DNA of 64,000 bases, from assembly GCA_944739405.2 (NCBI GenBank), contig OX123186.2:34023551-34087550 (forward strand), in the 5' to 3' direction. The DNA comes from Euclidia mi. Lineage: Eukaryota > Arthropoda > Insecta > Lepidoptera > Erebidae. Shown here in pieces: positions 9,496-21,309 of this stretch; positions within the stretch are counted from its first letter, which is position 1, and every line of letters begins with the position of its first letter. Under the pieces are notes generated by a model. It was not told where the DNA came from. It ran no database searches and saw only the letters and a program-made list of their open reading frames with translations. The position numbers and the translations under genes are program-made.

Positions 9496-9915
9496 TGAGT
9501 GGTGATATTTGAAAATAACGCCATCTATCGGTAATGAGAGAACTAGAAGAGAATATATATATATCGGTAGTTTAAAAGTGTTTAATCTATTCTCTACTAG
9601 AAGACGTTGCTGTTTTGTTCTCTGGAAGTATCGACTATGTCCGACTGTTACGAGAACATTCTCGGGAAGACTAGAATGAACTAGTTATGTTTTCCGACCG
9701 GTATAAATACCGCGTGGGCGAGCGGGTTCAGACAGTTCATTTGAATAATCGGAGCGATCAATAAGCGAAGGAGTGCGAAGATTATGTAAGTCGGAAGTGT
9801 TTTCTAGTGTTTTATTAGTGTTGGAAATTAAGTGTGTATAAAATTGTGTTAGTGAATAAAAAACAGTTTTTTGGCATAGTGCATTTAATTTATCACCGAA
9901 CCCCAGCTCGTAACA
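9496..9915 (+). repeat. LTR, plus orientation, apparently complete
   Basis: Starts TGAGTGG at 9496 and ends CGTAACA at 9915, about 420 bp, TG...CA ends. It contains a core promoter and a perfect palindrome GAGAACATTCTC near 9652-9663. Confidence 0.8.
9702..9732 (+). promoter_or_regulatory. LTR core promoter: TATA box and initiator
   Basis: TATAAATA at 9702-9709 is followed by TTCAGAC with the likely start A at 9730, a 28-base spacing. The same arrangement exists in reverse in the truncated LTR near 7985. Confidence 0.65.
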
Positions 9916-10984
9916 GTATAATGTTCTGTTACACTTTTGTTGCTGCAGATTTGATGTTATTGTTGTAAAAAAAATATCTTGAATAGAGAATGTAGTATTA
10001 TTACGTATAATAACCATTACTTTACTTTGCAAGTGTTATTTCCGCAGTTAATAAATATTATGCCAAAATGATCTTTTTAGAAAAATATAGGTAGTACATT
10101 ATTTTTATTCGTGTGTGTTATGTGTGTTTAAATGTGTAATATATTTAAGTTTGACAGCATTTGTATGATAATTTTAACTCACGCACGACATGTGTTTTTG
10201 CAGCAGTGTCGGTTTTTAGCGCCAGTAATTAAAAAATATGTCCATTCTCAATGCAAATTATTTTGAGACTACTCATTATAATTAAATGCTTAGTAACGAT
10301 ACATAGATAAAATAAAGTATAGCTTTTATTTTACATTAACCTTAAATTTTTTGTCGAAATAAGTATACGGGAGAGAAGTAAAATTATTTTCAGTAAGTAT
10401 TAAAATTTCGTGCTGCCCGAGTTTTGATTTCGAAATATTTCGTCGCAGCAATCGTTTTAATTATTTTAGTTGTCGATACCGGGTTGATATTCGAAACTTA
10501 AATTTAATATCTTGCGCCTCATTAGTATATTTGTTTATGCTCAAGCGATACCTTGAAATTTATTAATGGAAACGAATTAAATTTGAATATGGGGAATAAT
10601 TCGTTTGTTTACAGCAGTTTTGATGTGAACAATTTATTTCACGTCTTAATTTTTATTAAAATTGTCTTTTACTAACTGATTTTAAGTTATAATAAATGGA
10701 AAAAATCACTGCAACTGACCAATTTAATTAAATATTTTACGGTGTCATCGTGACCGATGATTTGATTACATGTGCCAAATAGATTTACAAAATAAAAATA
10801 ACCTGACACAGGAAGCTTCGCAACGTGACAGGCTTTTCAACAAGCTTAATCAACACAATAGAAATTGTAAATTTAATTTTGCGGATTGAAGACATCCGTG
10901 TATGCTTAATTTACGTATTTACTGCTAATGCCTCGAGAATTATCGTGAGATATATAGCGGTAAAAAGTAGACTTTTGAAATTGC
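9916..10984. other. Non-coding stretch, no feature recognised
   Basis: AT-rich DNA of about 1.07 kb after the LTR. I see no gene, SINE or clear inverted repeat. Confidence 0.4.
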
Positions 10985-11332
10985 CAGCCTCCTTGCCATT
11001 TGCAACCGGATTTGGCGGAATATTAGCTTTTCCACGAAGCGACTGCGTGTCTGACCTCCGCAACCCGAAGGGATAGCGATATTCCATGGTTTAGACTAGT
11101 GACCGTTTATTTTAGAGGTACTGGCGCCCTATAACGACCATCAAAGATCTTTATGACCACCGGGACTGACGGCTTAACGTGTTCTCCGAGCGTGCCTCGG
11201 AGACAAGCGATAATTAACAATCCAATACGCACATAACTCCGAAAAGTCATTGGTGTGCGCCGTGGATTCGAACCCGATACCCTCTGCATGGTAGTCTGTT
11301 GGTATCTCCACTCGGCAATCGCTGACACGTGA
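10985..11332 (-). repeat. tRNA-derived SINE (family 3)
   Basis: On the minus strand an A-box-like GCCGAGTGG and a B-box GGGTTCGAATCC (complement at about 11268-11279) mark a Pol III promoter at the right-hand end. A body shared with 21310-21692 and 63650-63973 follows. The 3' end is shorter than in those copies. Confidence 0.8.
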
Positions 11333-11470
11333 CAGAAGGATAAAGATCAAATAAACAAGAAAGCACTTTTATATTTATACTATTATTATGGATAAGATCC
11401 AATTTAAAATATTAACACAATTTAATTTTGGAAAAATCTTTTTTGGGCAGAATAAAAACATTCCAAAACG
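11333..11470 (+). repeat. Repeat X, copy 1
   Basis: Begins GTGACAGAAGGATAAA and matches 14270-14417 in direct orientation over about 140 bp (I estimate about 80% identity). It contains GATAAGATCCAATTTAAAAT in both copies. Confidence 0.7.
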
Positions 11471-11514
11471 TAACAAATGAAAATTCATGAGAAATGTGAT
11501 GTACATTTTAGCGT

Positions 11515-12960
11515 CATTATTTTTGTTGCAAAACAGAACAAAACAACCAATAAATCAATGTCCCATTACACGCGCACAACGCCGAATCAAGCCGAATAGG
11601 GGTGATCGTGTTTGACGAAGTAAAAGTTAATTAGAATTTCGCCATAAAACGCAGACGTAAAACAACGAAACATTGCGAACACATCCGAACACATGCGGTT
11701 TAATCTCATAACATGCCCAGCACAAATGAGTTTCTTTTAGTCCCTTTCAGTTCAGCATTCAGTTATAACGGTCCGTATGTTGCGATGTTGTGGTCATTTA
11801 TCCGTTTGAACGCTGGCCGGTTTTGTGATTTCGTTTAAAAAGTAAAAATACATGATGTCTCTCAATTAGGGAAAACATGGCTTTAATACATTAATGAAGT
11901 GACCACGTAATGATATACCAGTAGACGTTTATATAATGAATTCAGTACTAGCTGCATTTTAAAGTGTTGCCTAATGAATCAGTGAATTGTCGAACGGTTT
12001 TCTAACCCTTCTTTAACCTCCTTAATTTTGAAATCCCATAATACACTGACAAAGCGTGATATTTTATCATTGAAGGATAACTTTTCTTCACACCAAACAC
12101 CATCTCATCTTGCAGACAGCACAACAAAACACTGTTTTAATAACTATGTGTATATACATTTTCAGAATACTATTTACAAACAAGAATATCAGACTAGAAC
12201 TACTCACCATTTCATACTTAAAAATACTTAGCTGCTTTTCATTTAAACCTTCATAAGATTACTTATACAAGCAGCGTTTGCAACAAGAATTCAACTAGAT
12301 TTATTCGCTTAGTCTCCAGTAAGTACCTGCAAACCTCTACTACGAAAGTCAAGACATCAACTTTTACTCGACCATTTTACCGTTAAGATGACAGTATTAA
12401 AGTTACTTGGAACAAACCATTATTCTTTATGGTACGAATTTACTTGAACATCGCCGACTTTAATCCAAGACTGTGATTGTCGGTTTGAACTGCGGGCGTT
12501 GTGACATACTGATGCAGAATTATGAGATTGAACATATAAAGCTCTGGCAGTATTTTGAGTTGAGAAGTACTTGGGTTTTATAACAGGAATAATTTTACAT
12601 ACGTTTATGAAAGTTTAGAAATTCAACATTTTACTGATAAGATATGACGAGGTCTGTGCGTATGAATGATAAACGTGTGTTGTAAATTTGGAGGTAAATA
12701 TAATATGTCGTATGAAATAATAATATTGATGACATAGAAATTTAAGATTCTCTGAAAATGTTATCTTGGCGGTGAAAAATCATTAGCACGATAGCAACAA
12801 AATAAAAAAAATATGGCAAAACCACCGTTCCTCATTTCCGTGAAGATTTAGCTGCTTATTCAACATTTTTGCCTACGAGCTGATGCTACATATATACATG
12901 TAAGGCTATACAAATGTGTAAATAAATTTCGTAAAAAATAAAAATCCTTCAAACATACAT
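11515..12960 (+). repeat. Repeat D, copy 1 (1.4 kb duplicated non-coding block)
   Basis: Aligns in the same orientation with 19167-20580 almost throughout. Conserved runs include GCCGAATCAAGCCGAATAGG (about 11582), GCAACAAGAATTCAACTA and CGCCGACTTTAATCCAAGAC. The best-conserved part is 12250-12670. No long reading frame is shared, so the conserved block is not obviously coding. It may be a non-autonomous transposon or a segmental duplication. Confidence 0.8.
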
Positions 12961-13889
12961 GCACATTAACAATGGAAGAACGTGATTTATAAACAATAAA
13001 AATCATTTAGATTAACATTAAATTTATATACCAAGTGAATGAAATGGATAAAAGTCAAGACGTTAAACCGAAATAATAAATTAGTAAGAACCCATTCCAG
13101 TCACAACTGCTAGCATATTACATTGATACCAATCATACTTCACTAATCTTTTTAAGAAGCTTAGTTCAGCCAGTTACAGTATGAATATATCTCTATATAT
13201 TCATGCTATAACTGGATCAATTATATCAAATTTAGCAACGCGCAAGTGGATCTACCAATCAATCGCGTTTGTGAACTTCAAAGATTTTGTACTTACAATT
13301 ATATTAATATTCGTCCATAAGAATGCACATTTAAGTATTTTACGTAACTCTAATCTAAGTCCGTAATCGTATAAAAAACTGTAAAAGCATTTAGTGACAA
13401 CAGAACACATCTTAGTAAAAATAAATACAATAAAAAGACAATATATCAAAAGTTAAACGATCTAGAAATAAGTTAAAATAACTTCGGGTGGAGAAGAAAA
13501 CGGGTTTCCTGAAAATTGTACAGTTCGAAAGAGACCCCGCGTTAACGAGCTCTTAGTAAGTAACAATACATAGTCATAGAATTTAACTATAATAATACAA
13601 TTTGAAACAATGCACCAAAACGTTCAGAAACAAGTTGGATGACAACTGAACATAATTGTTTGACAGTCTGCGTTGGAATGTGTCTCATAATTAACATACT
13701 GCGTTGACATGTTTGCGGGCGTCGCACTTAACAAGGTTCTCGTGTCGGTATACTTCACTCGTTGACTTTTTCGACCAGACTAATTTATTTGGTGAATATA
13801 AAGGTCATGTATTTTGAATTCGTGTATCAAATTTGTGTTGAATATTGTGTAGGTATATTGCAAAAGTCGTGTTAATATTTGGTGCAATC
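12961..13889. other. Non-coding stretch, no feature recognised
   Basis: AT-rich DNA between repeats D and Y. Short open frames only. Confidence 0.4.
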
Positions 13890-14205
13890 TAACTTAAATA
13901 CGAAATAGAGTCAAATGGTGGCATTATATGCGACACAGTCATTAAGTTAATATTGGCGTGATGTGTTGTGTTAATTCGTTTATAACGACTGAATTTTCGG
14001 TATTATTTGTATATGTAATCCAAGCCTGGACATTACATTAAAATGTTATGTGAAAAGTTTGCATAAATTGGTCGCTATATTATTCGATGTCCAAAAAACC
14101 GGTCTTGTATGAGTTATATACCAAAATTCTTTATTTTAATATTGTCCACCCCCTGTATAAACTGTGCCAGTCCTGGGCGCCGGCCTCTTCTCACTTTTTT
14201 TATCG
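13890..14205 (+). repeat. Repeat Y, copy 1
   Basis: Matches the complement of 20855-21170. The shared core includes TTATATGCGACACAGT. Its right end carries the 'cagtcctgggc..cctcttctcac' motif common in lepidopteran SINE/LINE debris. Confidence 0.7.
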
Positions 14206-14269
14206 CCAGTCTCCTAGCTATTTACGCACAGAAACAAAAATCGTACTCTAACATTTTCGTTGTGACGTG

Positions 14270-14417
14270 ACAGCAGGATAAAAAACAAATTAACGAGCAT
14301 ACACTTTTGCATTTATACTATTAGTATAGATAAGATCCAATTTAAAATATCATCTTTATATAATTTCGGAATAACTTCTTTGGGCTGAATAAAAACATTC
14401 CAAAGATGATGTAACCT
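14270..14417 (+). repeat. Repeat X, copy 2
   Basis: Direct repeat of 11333-11470. It directly abuts the left end of the LINE fragment at 14418. Confidence 0.7.
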
Positions 14418-15057
14418 AAAAACCCTACTAAATCCATGTATTTAATATTAGGCTCAAAGGAATGCATCAAAAGAATAGAAGACCTTAATCCTGTAGTGAT
14501 GGTTGATAATTGTCCCATAGACCAGGTTAGTGACGCTCGCAATCTGGGCTGAGTTTTAGATGGTGAACTGCAGTTTGAGACGCATGTACTTGAAGCTATT
14601 AAAAACTGTTTCTACCGTCTCAAACTGCTATACCGAATCCGCCAGCATCTGAGTACTGACATGCGGATTTTACTTTGCGAAACTCTAGTCCTATCCAAAC
14701 TCAATTATGCAGACACTGTATTCGAGTCTTGTTTACTGAAAAGAACGGAGAAGGTAATTCAACGTGTACAAAATGCATGTGCTCGGTTCTGCTATAATAC
14801 TCCACCACGTTCACATGTCACTCCATTTCTAAATAGTGGGAACCTCATGAAGATGGCTGCGCGGAGACATTTACATTTGGCAACCTTACTCTTTGGAGTA
14901 GTTAAATTTCAAAAGCCAAATTACCTCTATAAGAAGTTGACATGGTCCAGGGATGTAAATCAATACAGCACAAGAGCGGCATCTTATCTGTTGGTTATTT
15001 CAAAACACACATCAGCCTCGTTAGAAAGTGGTTTTAATTTTTCGGCAGCCGAAATAT
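14418..15057 (+). pseudogene. LINE RT C-terminal part, 5' half of a split copy
   Basis: The frame reads KSMYLILGSKE (end of the RT palm), DARNLG, then a TGA at about 14551, then VLDGELQFETHV and CETLVLSKLNYADTVFESCL, a CR1/Jockey-like post-RT region. It proceeds to SGFNFSAAEI and is cut at 15057, where the RTE-like LINE begins. The remainder resumes at 17926. The copy is 5'-truncated (starts within RT) and carries one internal stop. Confidence 0.8.
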
Positions 15058-17925
15058 TGACACCACCCAACATGGCGCATATACGGCGTATTGGTCTGGG
15101 GTAGATAGTACCACCAGATCCTGCAAGGGAGTTGATGTAATACTATCTGCGCAAATGAATGAGTGTGTAAAAGAGTTTGAATGTGTAAATGGTAGGCTAC
15201 TATGGATGAGAATGAAAGTAGGACTTACTCGTGTCTTTATTATTGGAGTGTACGCCGGTCAATATAGTTACGGGTATGTCACAGCAAGAGCAAGACGAAA
15301 GGCAGGGGAGAATTTAAGAGATATTTTGAGGAAATGTAAGGATAACGAAATATTGATCTTGTTAGGGGATTTCAATGGATGGGTGGGAGTAAAACGAGAT
15401 GGATTTTAAAAGGTGTTAGGTGCATTCGGTGATGAGAGTGTAAATGAAAATCGAAAAGCACTGCTGAAGGTTTGTTTGGAGTGGATTCTTTGTGTGAAAA
15501 ACACCATGTTTGATCACAAAAGGATACATATGTATACGCGTGAAGCGAAAAATGTTAGAAGAAGTATGATTGATTTTGTAATAACAGATAAACGATTGAG
15601 AAATAATGTGTTGGATACAAGGGTGTATCGAGGTATCGGCATCTACACAGACCACTTCTTGGTGTTGAGCCGTATAAGTGGGCTCTTTAAAGGATGGCTA
15701 CACCGAGAGCATAATGAAAATAGAGTTTTGGAAGGAATAAAAGTAGAAAATCTACAAAAGAAAGATGTGAAAGATGAGTATAAACGAAGATTGAGAGCAA
15801 GATTTGAGAGGTTCGATGGTATAAATGATATGGATGAATTGTGGCAGTCCTTTAAAGAAGGGGTAGTATGTGTAACGTCTGAAGTATGTGGTGTGATCAA
15901 GAGAGGGAAAATACGAAAGGTTTAGAATACATAGTGGGACAAGGGTGTACAATCAGCAGTGTCAGAGAAGAAGAAGGCTTGGTTAGATTGGTTGGCTTCC
16001 AGGGCAAATGAAAGAATGGGAAAAGCAACGAGCGAGGACATAGATGAAGCAAGAAAGGAGTTTGTTAGGTCAAAAAGAATAGCGAAAGAAATGGTTAAAA
16101 GGAAAAAGAGGAAAAGAAAGATGAGTTTGAAAGCAGATTATCTGACGATTTCCGGAGAAACATTAAAATTTTTTGGAAATCCGTTCGTGCAGTTCGAGGA
16201 AGAACTCAATCCTTAGAATACACATCGATCAGAGAGAAGAATGGAAGAATAGTGAATGGTGAATCGTGCGTACTGACGAGATAGAAAGATTATTTTGAAG
16301 TTTTATTTGAAAGAACGGCGATAGAGACACCGATCGATGAAATGAATGGTAAGGATAGCAATGACGAAAGCGTTATTGGTGTGGATGAGATCGTGAAGGC
16401 ACTAGGATGTATGAAAGTACGTAAGGCTGCAGGATATGATAGGATTACAGTCGAAATGCTGAAGGCTGGACAGGGCATCATAGTTGGTCAGTTCCAGCGG
16501 TTATATAACTTGTGCTGGAGCACCGGCCGAGTACCTAATGACTGGGCCACAGTTGTAGTTGTGCCTCTTTATAAAGGAAAAGGCTCGCAACAAGACTGCA
16601 AAAACTATAGAGGCATTAGCCTTCTCAGCATTGTTGGCAAATTGTATGCAAAGGTACTGATTCAAAGAGTTATGAAAGTAACCAACAAGAAAATATGGGA
16701 TGTACAAGCGGGATTCCGAAAGGGTATGGGATGTACGGATCAGGTTTTTTCCTTGCGAAGCATAGCCGAAAAGTTTTTGGCCAAAGGTCAAAAGGTCTAT
16801 TGCGCATTCGTGGATTTGGAAAAGGCTAACGAAAAAGTGGTGAGGAATGAAATGCGGTCAGTGCTGTCAATGAATGGGGTGGACGGCAGCCTCATTCGAG
16901 CTCTGAAATCCCTTTATGAGGATTCTAGAGCTTGTGTGAGGATAAACGGGGCATACATTGACTGGTTTACCATCGAGAAAGGTGTTAGACAGGGATGTGT
17001 AGAGTCGCGTTGGCTGTTTAACCTCTTCATGGACAGTTGTTTGCAAGATTTAAAACATAGTGACTGCGGATTAAGGATGAATGGGTTACTCGTCAAATGC
17101 CTCCTTTATGCTGATGATCAGGTAATACTTGCATCTTCAGCGGAGGAGTTGTAGGAGATGGTAACAATCATGCATGATGGTTAGAGAGAAAAGGAATGAA
17201 AGTGAATGTAAGAAAAACGAAAGTTATGGTTTTTGAAAAAGAGGAATGCCTTACATCTTGTAATGTTTTGATCGATGGACAGCAAGTGGAACAAGTGAAT
17301 GAGTTTGTTTACTTAGGTACGTTGTTTACAAGAGATGGTAAGAATGAAGAAGATATTGAAAGAAGAGTTAATGCAGGTAATAGTGTGAATGGAGCTCTGA
17401 AGGCGTTTATGAACAGTCAAAACGTGTCCAAAAAGACATGTTTGGTATTTTAGAGGGCCTACCCTTATGTATGGTAGTGAAAGTTGGGTATGGCAGAAGA
17501 GATTTGAAAGTAGAATAAATGCTGTAGAAATGAGAGCACTGATATTTTTGACCGACAGCGTAAAGAATTGTTTGATACGAGAGTGGTGTGGGGTAAAAGA
17601 AGATGTAGTGACAAGCATCGAGAAAGGCATGTTAAGATGATTTGGGCACATGGAGAGGATGGATGACGAAAGACTGACAAAGAAGATATATAAGGCAAGT
17701 GTGAATGGGACAGGACAAATGGGAAGACCTAGGCGGACGTTCTCTGACCAGATTGAAGAAATCCTAAAAAAGGACAGGTTAGAAGTACCCTAAACAGAAG
17801 AGCATGCATGAGAAACTTGAAGGGAGTGAATGAAGCAAGAGAGGTATGTCGGGATGGTTGCAAATGGCGTTCCGTAGTCTCTGCCTACACCTCCGGGTAA
17901 CAGGCGTGAGTCTATGTATGTATGT
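15058..17925 (+). pseudogene. RTE-like LINE, 5'-truncated, with (TATG)n tail; inserted in another LINE
   Basis: A target-site duplication AAATAT flanks it (15052-15057 and 17926-17931), which fixes both ends. Order: an apurinic-type endonuclease (missing its first part) with LLGDFNGWVG at about 15365, MIDFVI at about 15570 and the final TDHFLVLS at about 15645; a lysine-rich linker; then reverse transcriptase with AAGYDRITVEML, NYRGISLLSIVGKLYAKVL, VQAGFRKGMGCTDQ, GVRQGC and the intact catalytic LLYADDQVILA (about 17100-17130). The C-terminal region has KVNVRKTKVMVF, EFVYLGTLFT and finally CKWRSVVSAYTSG. Stops at about 15408, 15925, 16216, 17154 and 17453, plus shifts, make it dead. The tail CTCCGGGTAACAGGCGTGAG plus TATG repeats matches the 3' ends of two SINE families in the window. 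RTE/Proto2-type is my best placement. Confidence 0.85.
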
Positions 17926-18240
17926 AAATATGGAATAACCTCCCACCGCCTATACGTAGCCTGAAATCGGTTTATTCATTTAAAAATAAGTATAGGCAAA
18001 TTTTATTAAACAAACAAAAATCGACCTTAGTATAACCATGACATATCTAATGTATGATAAGCCAATTGAGTGCGGCACCTTCACCTACCTGTACGCCACT
18101 CATTGGATGGAAGGAATTTCATATTGCTGTTAATGTTCCTTATTTTCTTGTCTTGTTTATTACTATCTTGTTTTAACGTACACTCAACAGCGCGAGCGCA
18201 GCGTTGCTTTGTTTTATTTTATTGATGTTTTGATTAATAT
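17926..18240 (+). pseudogene. LINE C-terminus and 3'UTR, 3' half of the split copy
   Basis: Resumes the protein interrupted at 15057: WNNLPPPIRSLKSVYSFKNK and on to a TAA at 18033-18035. WNxLPPxIR is the standard near-terminal motif of CR1/Jockey-like ORF2 proteins. A 3'UTR of about 200 bp follows up to the SINE at 18241. Confidence 0.85.
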
Positions 18241-18654
18241 GTGCCGGCCGTGTGGTTGACGGCATAGAATACAAGTGTCACCACCCCCTATCTTCCCGTG
18301 GGTGTCGTAAGAGGCGACTAAGGGATAACACGATGCAAATACCATCTTTGCGTAGAGACGGAAAACTCGACATCAAACCCTATACGACTGCCTCGTTGGA
18401 CTCGCGGCATAAATGTGCGCGTGGGATCGGGAGGTCCCGGGTTCGATTCCTGGGTCTGGCAGTGTTATTGGGTTTTTCTGTCACGAAATTCTCAGTAGCA
18501 GCACGGAGTCTGGAAATGTGCCCGGTACGGCAATAGGCTCGCCCCTTATTACGTGGGACTAAAGTATATCTGGCGAAAAGTGGGTGTAGAAATACACCTC
18601 TGCCTACCCCTTCGGGGATAAAAGGCGTGACGTTATGTATGTATGTACGTATGT
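18241..18654 (+). repeat. SINE family 1 with tRNA-like box and RTE-like tail
   Basis: Starts GCCGGCCGTGTGGTTGACGG. It contains a tRNA-like segment with B-box GGGTTCGATTCC (about 18440) and a body CAATAGGCTCGCC...TTACGTGGGA. It ends CCTTCGGGGATAAAAGGCG plus (TATG)n. Differs by only a few bases from 49890-50295, so the family amplified recently. The 94-codon open frame across it is incidental. Confidence 0.85.
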
Positions 18655-19166
18655 ACCGGCTACCGGCTAACACAATGATATCTTGCTTGACAGCTGACAC
18701 TTTTGACAGAACAATCATTCAAGTAGTGACAATAGGCCGAAAGCGTTCGGAAACGCACAATAAATGTGTTAAGATTGCCTGTTTTAAAACAACAACATGT
18801 CAACTAAAAGTTATTAGTATTTATATTTATTTATTTACATAAATAAAATAAAAATCTATGTGTATATATTATACTGTCATATATATTTAATTAGCATTTA
18901 AATAGCATTTTATTTATAATAATTATTATTTAAGTTTATACATATAACTATTATATATCAGCGAGAATACCATCGTTGCAGTTCATCTGCAACAATAGCT
19001 GACGCAGGTTCCAATTTGTACTCCAATCCGTTTGTCGAAACGTACAACTACCTAATTGTTTACACCAACGAATTGTTATAATATTGACATAATACGTGTT
19101 TAGTTTTAAGGGTTATGGAGACACAAATAAGATATTTATTTTCTTTTCAAAATGTATATTTTTAGC
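18655..19166. other. Non-coding stretch
   Basis: AT-rich. A small hairpin GTTGCAG/CTGCAAC lies near 18975. Nothing else recognised. Confidence 0.4.
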
Positions 19167-20580
19167 GTTTTTACTTTTGTTGCAAAGCAAAACAAAACAC
19201 CCAATAAATCAATGTGCTATGACACGCGGACAACGCCGAATCAAGCCGAATAGGGGCGATCGTGTTTGACGAAGTATAAGTTAATTAGAAGTTCGCCAGA
19301 AAACGCAGACGTAAAACAACGAAACATTGCGAACTCATCCGAACACATGCGGTTAAATCTCATAACATGCCCAGCACAAATGAGTTTCTTTTTGTCCCTT
19401 TCAGTTAAGCATACAATCATAACGGTCCGTATGTTGCGATGTTGTTGTCATTTATCCGTTTTTACGCTGGCCAGTTTTGTGATTTCGTTTAAAAAGTAAA
19501 AAATACATGATGTCTCTCAATTAGAAAAAACATGGCTTAATACGTTAATAGAGGACCACGAAATGATATACCCGTGGACGTTTATAATAAAATTAATTCA
19601 GTACTTACTGCATTTAAACTATTAGCTACATAATCAGCGAATTGTCATTTCGATTTCCAACCCTTCATAAACCTCTAAATCTGAAATGCCGTACATAGAA
19701 TACATTGACAAAGCGTGATATCGGATTTTTTATCACTGAAGGTCCAATTTGTTTCGTAAAAAACACAATATTACGCATTTTCAAAATACCTTTTACAAAC
19801 CAGAATACCAGACTAAAACTACACACCATTACATACTTTAAAATACCTGTTCTACTGGTTATTTTAATACTTCATACGATTTCTTCTACAAACAGCGTTT
19901 GCAACAAGAATTCAACTAAATTTATTCGCTTAGTCTCCAGTAAGTACCTGCAAAGTGGCTTCTAAACCTCTTCTACAAAAGTTAAGTCATCAACTTTTAC
20001 TCGACCATTTTACCGTTAAGATGACAATAATAAAGTTACTTGACAAATCATTATTCTATATGGTACGAATTTACTTGAACATCGCCGACTTTAATCCAAG
20101 ACTGTGATTGTCGGTTTGAACTGCGGGAGTTGTGACATACTGATGCAGAATTATGAGATTGAACATATAAAACTCTGGTAGTATTTTGAGTTGAGAAGTA
20201 CTTAGGTTTTATAACAGGAATAATTTTACATACGTTTATGAAAGTTTAGAAATTCAACATTTTACTGATAAGATATGACGAGGTCTGTGCGTATCAATGA
20301 TAAACCTGTAGGTAAATTTAGAGGTAAATATAATGTTACATGTAAAATAATAACATTGACGACATAGACATGGGGTCCCTAAAAATGTAATCTCCGTGGT
20401 TTGCGATATTGAACAATCACTAACAGGATAACAAAGTAATAAAATAAATCAGCGCAAAACCATGCCTCCTCATATCAGTTAGGATTTTAGTTGCTTAATA
20501 AACATTTTTTGCCTACGAGATGAGGTTAGAAATAACGCTATAAGAAATGCGTAAATAAATTTCGAAATGAATAAAAACTT
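19167..20580 (+). repeat. Repeat D, copy 2
   Basis: Same orientation as 11515-12960, 7.65 kb away. The two copies differ by scattered substitutions and short indels, with the longest near-identical run in about 19900-20310. Confidence 0.8.
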
Positions 20581-20854
20581 TTTATGCTGTTACGCTTCTT
20601 ATCCACGGACGCATTCACACGCGGCAACGAAGAAACAAATATCTGTCAATTGTATGGAAGCGTTTTGTACATACTACGTCTCGCACTATTACACAGCTTA
20701 ATAAATTTGTTGCGTCCTTGTCACTACAGTTACTGCTCCGCAGATAACTGCGAAATCGTCGTTAGACAGACGCAGCAAGTCTGACATTTATCCATAATTA
20801 TCCCTCGAAAATACCTTAGAAGTATGCCACTTTTGCAGCGCGGTGGATTCATTA
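20581..20854. other. Unassigned stretch
   Basis: Holds a 66-codon open frame with a somewhat higher GC content. No protein family recognised. Confidence 0.3.
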
Positions 20855-21170
20855 TTGCCTAACCCTTTCTCGTAGTGAGAAGAGGCTCACGTCCAAGACT
20901 GGGACAGTTTATATGAATATTGTATTTAAGTCCTTCATAAGGAAACTACGGCGCGCATCGTGCGTAATATTTAAGAACGGTTTTTCCGACATTGTATAAT
21001 ATAACGGCCAATTTATGCAAACTTTTGTCATAATATTTTAATTTAATGTAGTAGTATAGCATAGTCCGCTTAAATTCAGTTATAATCGAATGAATACACC
21101 AAATCGCGCCCATATTCACGTAATTACTGTGTCGCATATAAAGCCTCTATTTGACTCTTTTTTATTTTGA
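20855..21170 (-). repeat. Repeat Y, copy 2 (inverted)
   Basis: Complement of 13890-14205, including the ACTGTGTCGCATATAA core at about 21126-21141. Confidence 0.7.
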
Positions 21171-21177
21171 ATCTATT

Positions 21178-21300
21178 AAGGGGTGCATAGGGTTTCCACC
21201 AAGAACTTAGTAGGGAGGCGCGTGACGTTTGTGAGGACAGAAGCAAGTGGCGTTCGGCCTACCCGGCGAAAAAAGGCATGGCTTTCAAGAACCTGAAATC
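21178..21300 (+). repeat. SINE family 2 head joined to LINE-like tail (fragment)
   Basis: GGTGCATAGGGTTTCCACC and CAAGAACTTAG match the head of SINE family 2. After about 21212 the sequence switches to GAAGCAAGTGGCGTTCGGCC, resembling the KWRS...AYP C-terminus of the RTE-like LINE. A truncated or chimeric copy. Confidence 0.5.
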
Positions 21301-21309
21301 CAGACATTT

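Larger units (their letters stand above)
6806..9915. mobile_element. Rearranged Ty3/gypsy-like LTR retrotransposon with inverted halves
   Basis: Two parts of one element type lie head to head. On the minus strand are an LTR (7760 to about 8132) and gag (7731-6806). On the plus strand are the integrase end of pol (about 8213-9479) and an LTR (9496-9915). The LTRs are clearly homologous and are in opposite orientation. Protease, reverse transcriptase and RNase H are absent. The break between halves, about 8130-8165, is an (AAT)n run. An internal inversion with deletion, or self-integration before insertion, would explain the order. Confidence 0.8.

Noticed and set aside
18252..18536. 94-codon open frame, also present at 49976-50179 and reversed at 18380-18718
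   Set aside because: It lies within SINE family 1 and repeats with every copy; it reflects the SINE sequence and not a gene.
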